Assembly: GCA_002338895.1 (NCBI GenBank)
Contig: DDJH01000072.1
Coordinates: forward strand, 16,629 to 21,728
From: Lentisphaeria bacterium UBA1829
GTDB lineage: Bacteria > Verrucomicrobiota > Lentisphaeria > Victivallales > UBA1829
Length of the DNA stretch: 5,100 nucleotides
Direction: 5' to 3'
Shown here piece by piece: positions 4,599 to 5,100 of this stretch (positions are counted from its first letter, which is position 1; each line of letters begins with the position of its first letter). Position numbers and translations under genes: made by a program. The notes beneath the pieces are model-generated. The model was not told the origin of the DNA, made no database searches, and was given only the letters and a program-made list of their open reading frames with translations.

Positions 4599-5100
4599 AT
4601 GGAAGAGAAAAAGATTGTCATCGGCGGATGCGGACCGGCCGGGCTGACTGCGGCCTGGCGGCTCGTTCAGGAAGGATACCGGCCCCTGCTGCTGGAGGAA
4701 ACAGATCAGATCGGGGGGCTCTCCCGGACCGAGAAGTATCATGGAAACTGTCTGGACATCGGCGGACACCGCTTTTTCACAAAGAGTCCGGAAGTGAAGG
4801 AACTCTGGCATTCGCTCTTTCCGCTTCAGGGAAGTCCGGCGAAGGATGACATTGCGCTGAATCATCCGGTGGAGCTGGCGGACGGCGGACCCGATCCGGA
4901 GCGGTCGGAACGGGTGATGCTGAACCGGACAAGAATTTCAAGAATTTTTTACAGGGGGCATCTGTTTGATTATCCGCTGTCGCCCTCGTTCGGGACTCTG
5001 CTGAAGCTGGGGATCGGGAACAGCATCCGGATTTTCTTCGGATATCTTGCGGTGCAGTTTTTCAAACGGAAGGAACGGTCGCTGGAGGATGCGATCTCCT
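4599..5100 (+). CDS. FAD-dependent oxidoreductase, UDP-galactopyranose mutase/protoporphyrinogen-oxidase-like, partial (cut at right edge)
   Basis: The first 167 residues are present, about a third of a usual member. The N-terminus is a dinucleotide-binding Rossmann fold: KIVIGGCGPAGLTAA with the GxGxxG loop at residues 10-15, and E33 at the end of the second strand for the adenosine ribose. This is followed by IGGLSRT (38-44) and LDIGGHRFFTK (52-62), the FAD contacts of the amine-oxidase/UDP-galactopyranose-mutase superfamily. RISRIFYRGHLFDYPL then matches a segment common in homologues annotated as NAD(P)/FAD-dependent oxidoreductases, often near glycan-synthesis genes. From memory, about 20-25 residues around ALNHPVELADGGPDPERSERV lengthen the region before that segment relative to many homologues. 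The ATG is poorly served by a Shine-Dalgarno site (GGAAAAGA, 4583-4590). It has its own strong promoter. Superfamily is confident; substrate cannot be told from this fragment. Confidence 0.85.
   Translation, partial: MEEKKIVIGGCGPAGLTAAWRLVQEGYRPLLLEETDQIGGLSRTEKYHGNCLDIGGHRFFTKSPEVKELWHSLFPLQGSPAKDDIALNHPVELADGGPDPERSERVMLNRTRISRIFYRGHLFDYPLSPSFGTLLKLGIGNSIRIFFGYLAVQFFKRKERSLEDAIS

Noticed and set aside
4931..4948. Tandem AAGAATTT repeat in the FAD-oxidoreductase gene
   Set aside because: It encodes the conserved R-I-S-R-I-F segment, so protein constraint explains it.

Overview
The window holds six protein genes at moderately high GC: two on the minus strand at the left and four on the plus strand. 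Coding density is high and codon choice favours CGG/CGC, GGA and CTG. There are no RNA genes, CRISPR arrays, insertion sequences or phage genes. The mix (GntR/FCD regulator, Gfo/Idh/MocA oxidoreductase, lone fructose-type PTS EIIA, UDP-galactopyranose-mutase-like FAD protein), together with the composition, is reminiscent of Lentisphaerota/Victivallales or related PVC bacteria. That placement is a low-confidence impression, because no marker gene here decides the phylum.

Left region (1-1741, minus strand). A thioredoxin gene (trxA) is followed by tilS, which encodes the tRNA(Ile2) lysidine synthetase. The trxA stop and tilS start overlap as ATGA, so the two are probably co-transcribed and translationally coupled. 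tilS runs off the left edge of the window. It carries an intrinsic-terminator-like hairpin with a U-rich tail about 100 nt inside its coding region, which could separate trxA output from tilS output.

Divergent intergenic region (1650-1879). This 230-base stretch holds a trxA promoter facing left, a near-consensus extended -10 promoter facing right, and a 12-bp perfect palindrome between them. The rightward promoter drives a stand-alone PTS EIIA domain protein.

Middle (2373-3676). After a short inverted repeat, a sigma70-type promoter drives a 360-residue Gfo/Idh/MocA oxidoreductase. That gene is closed by a good Rho-independent terminator.

Right (3702-5100). A GntR-family regulator of the FadR/FCD type begins only 25 bases after the terminator T-tract and shows no convincing promoter of its own, so its expression may depend on read-through. 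A 204-base gap then holds a near-perfect palindrome, a strong promoter (TTGATT-16-TATAAT) and a leader hairpin. These precede an FAD-dependent oxidoreductase of the UDP-galactopyranose mutase/protoporphyrinogen-oxidase-like type, which is cut by the right edge.

The regulator and the Gfo/Idh/MocA enzyme plausibly work together in sugar or sugar-acid metabolism. The other genes look like housekeeping or independent single-gene units. I see no clear new multi-gene system. The most notable signals are regulatory: the intragenic terminator in tilS, the terminator just before the regulator gene, and the palindromes near promoters. No gene-free stretch exceeds 300 bases.
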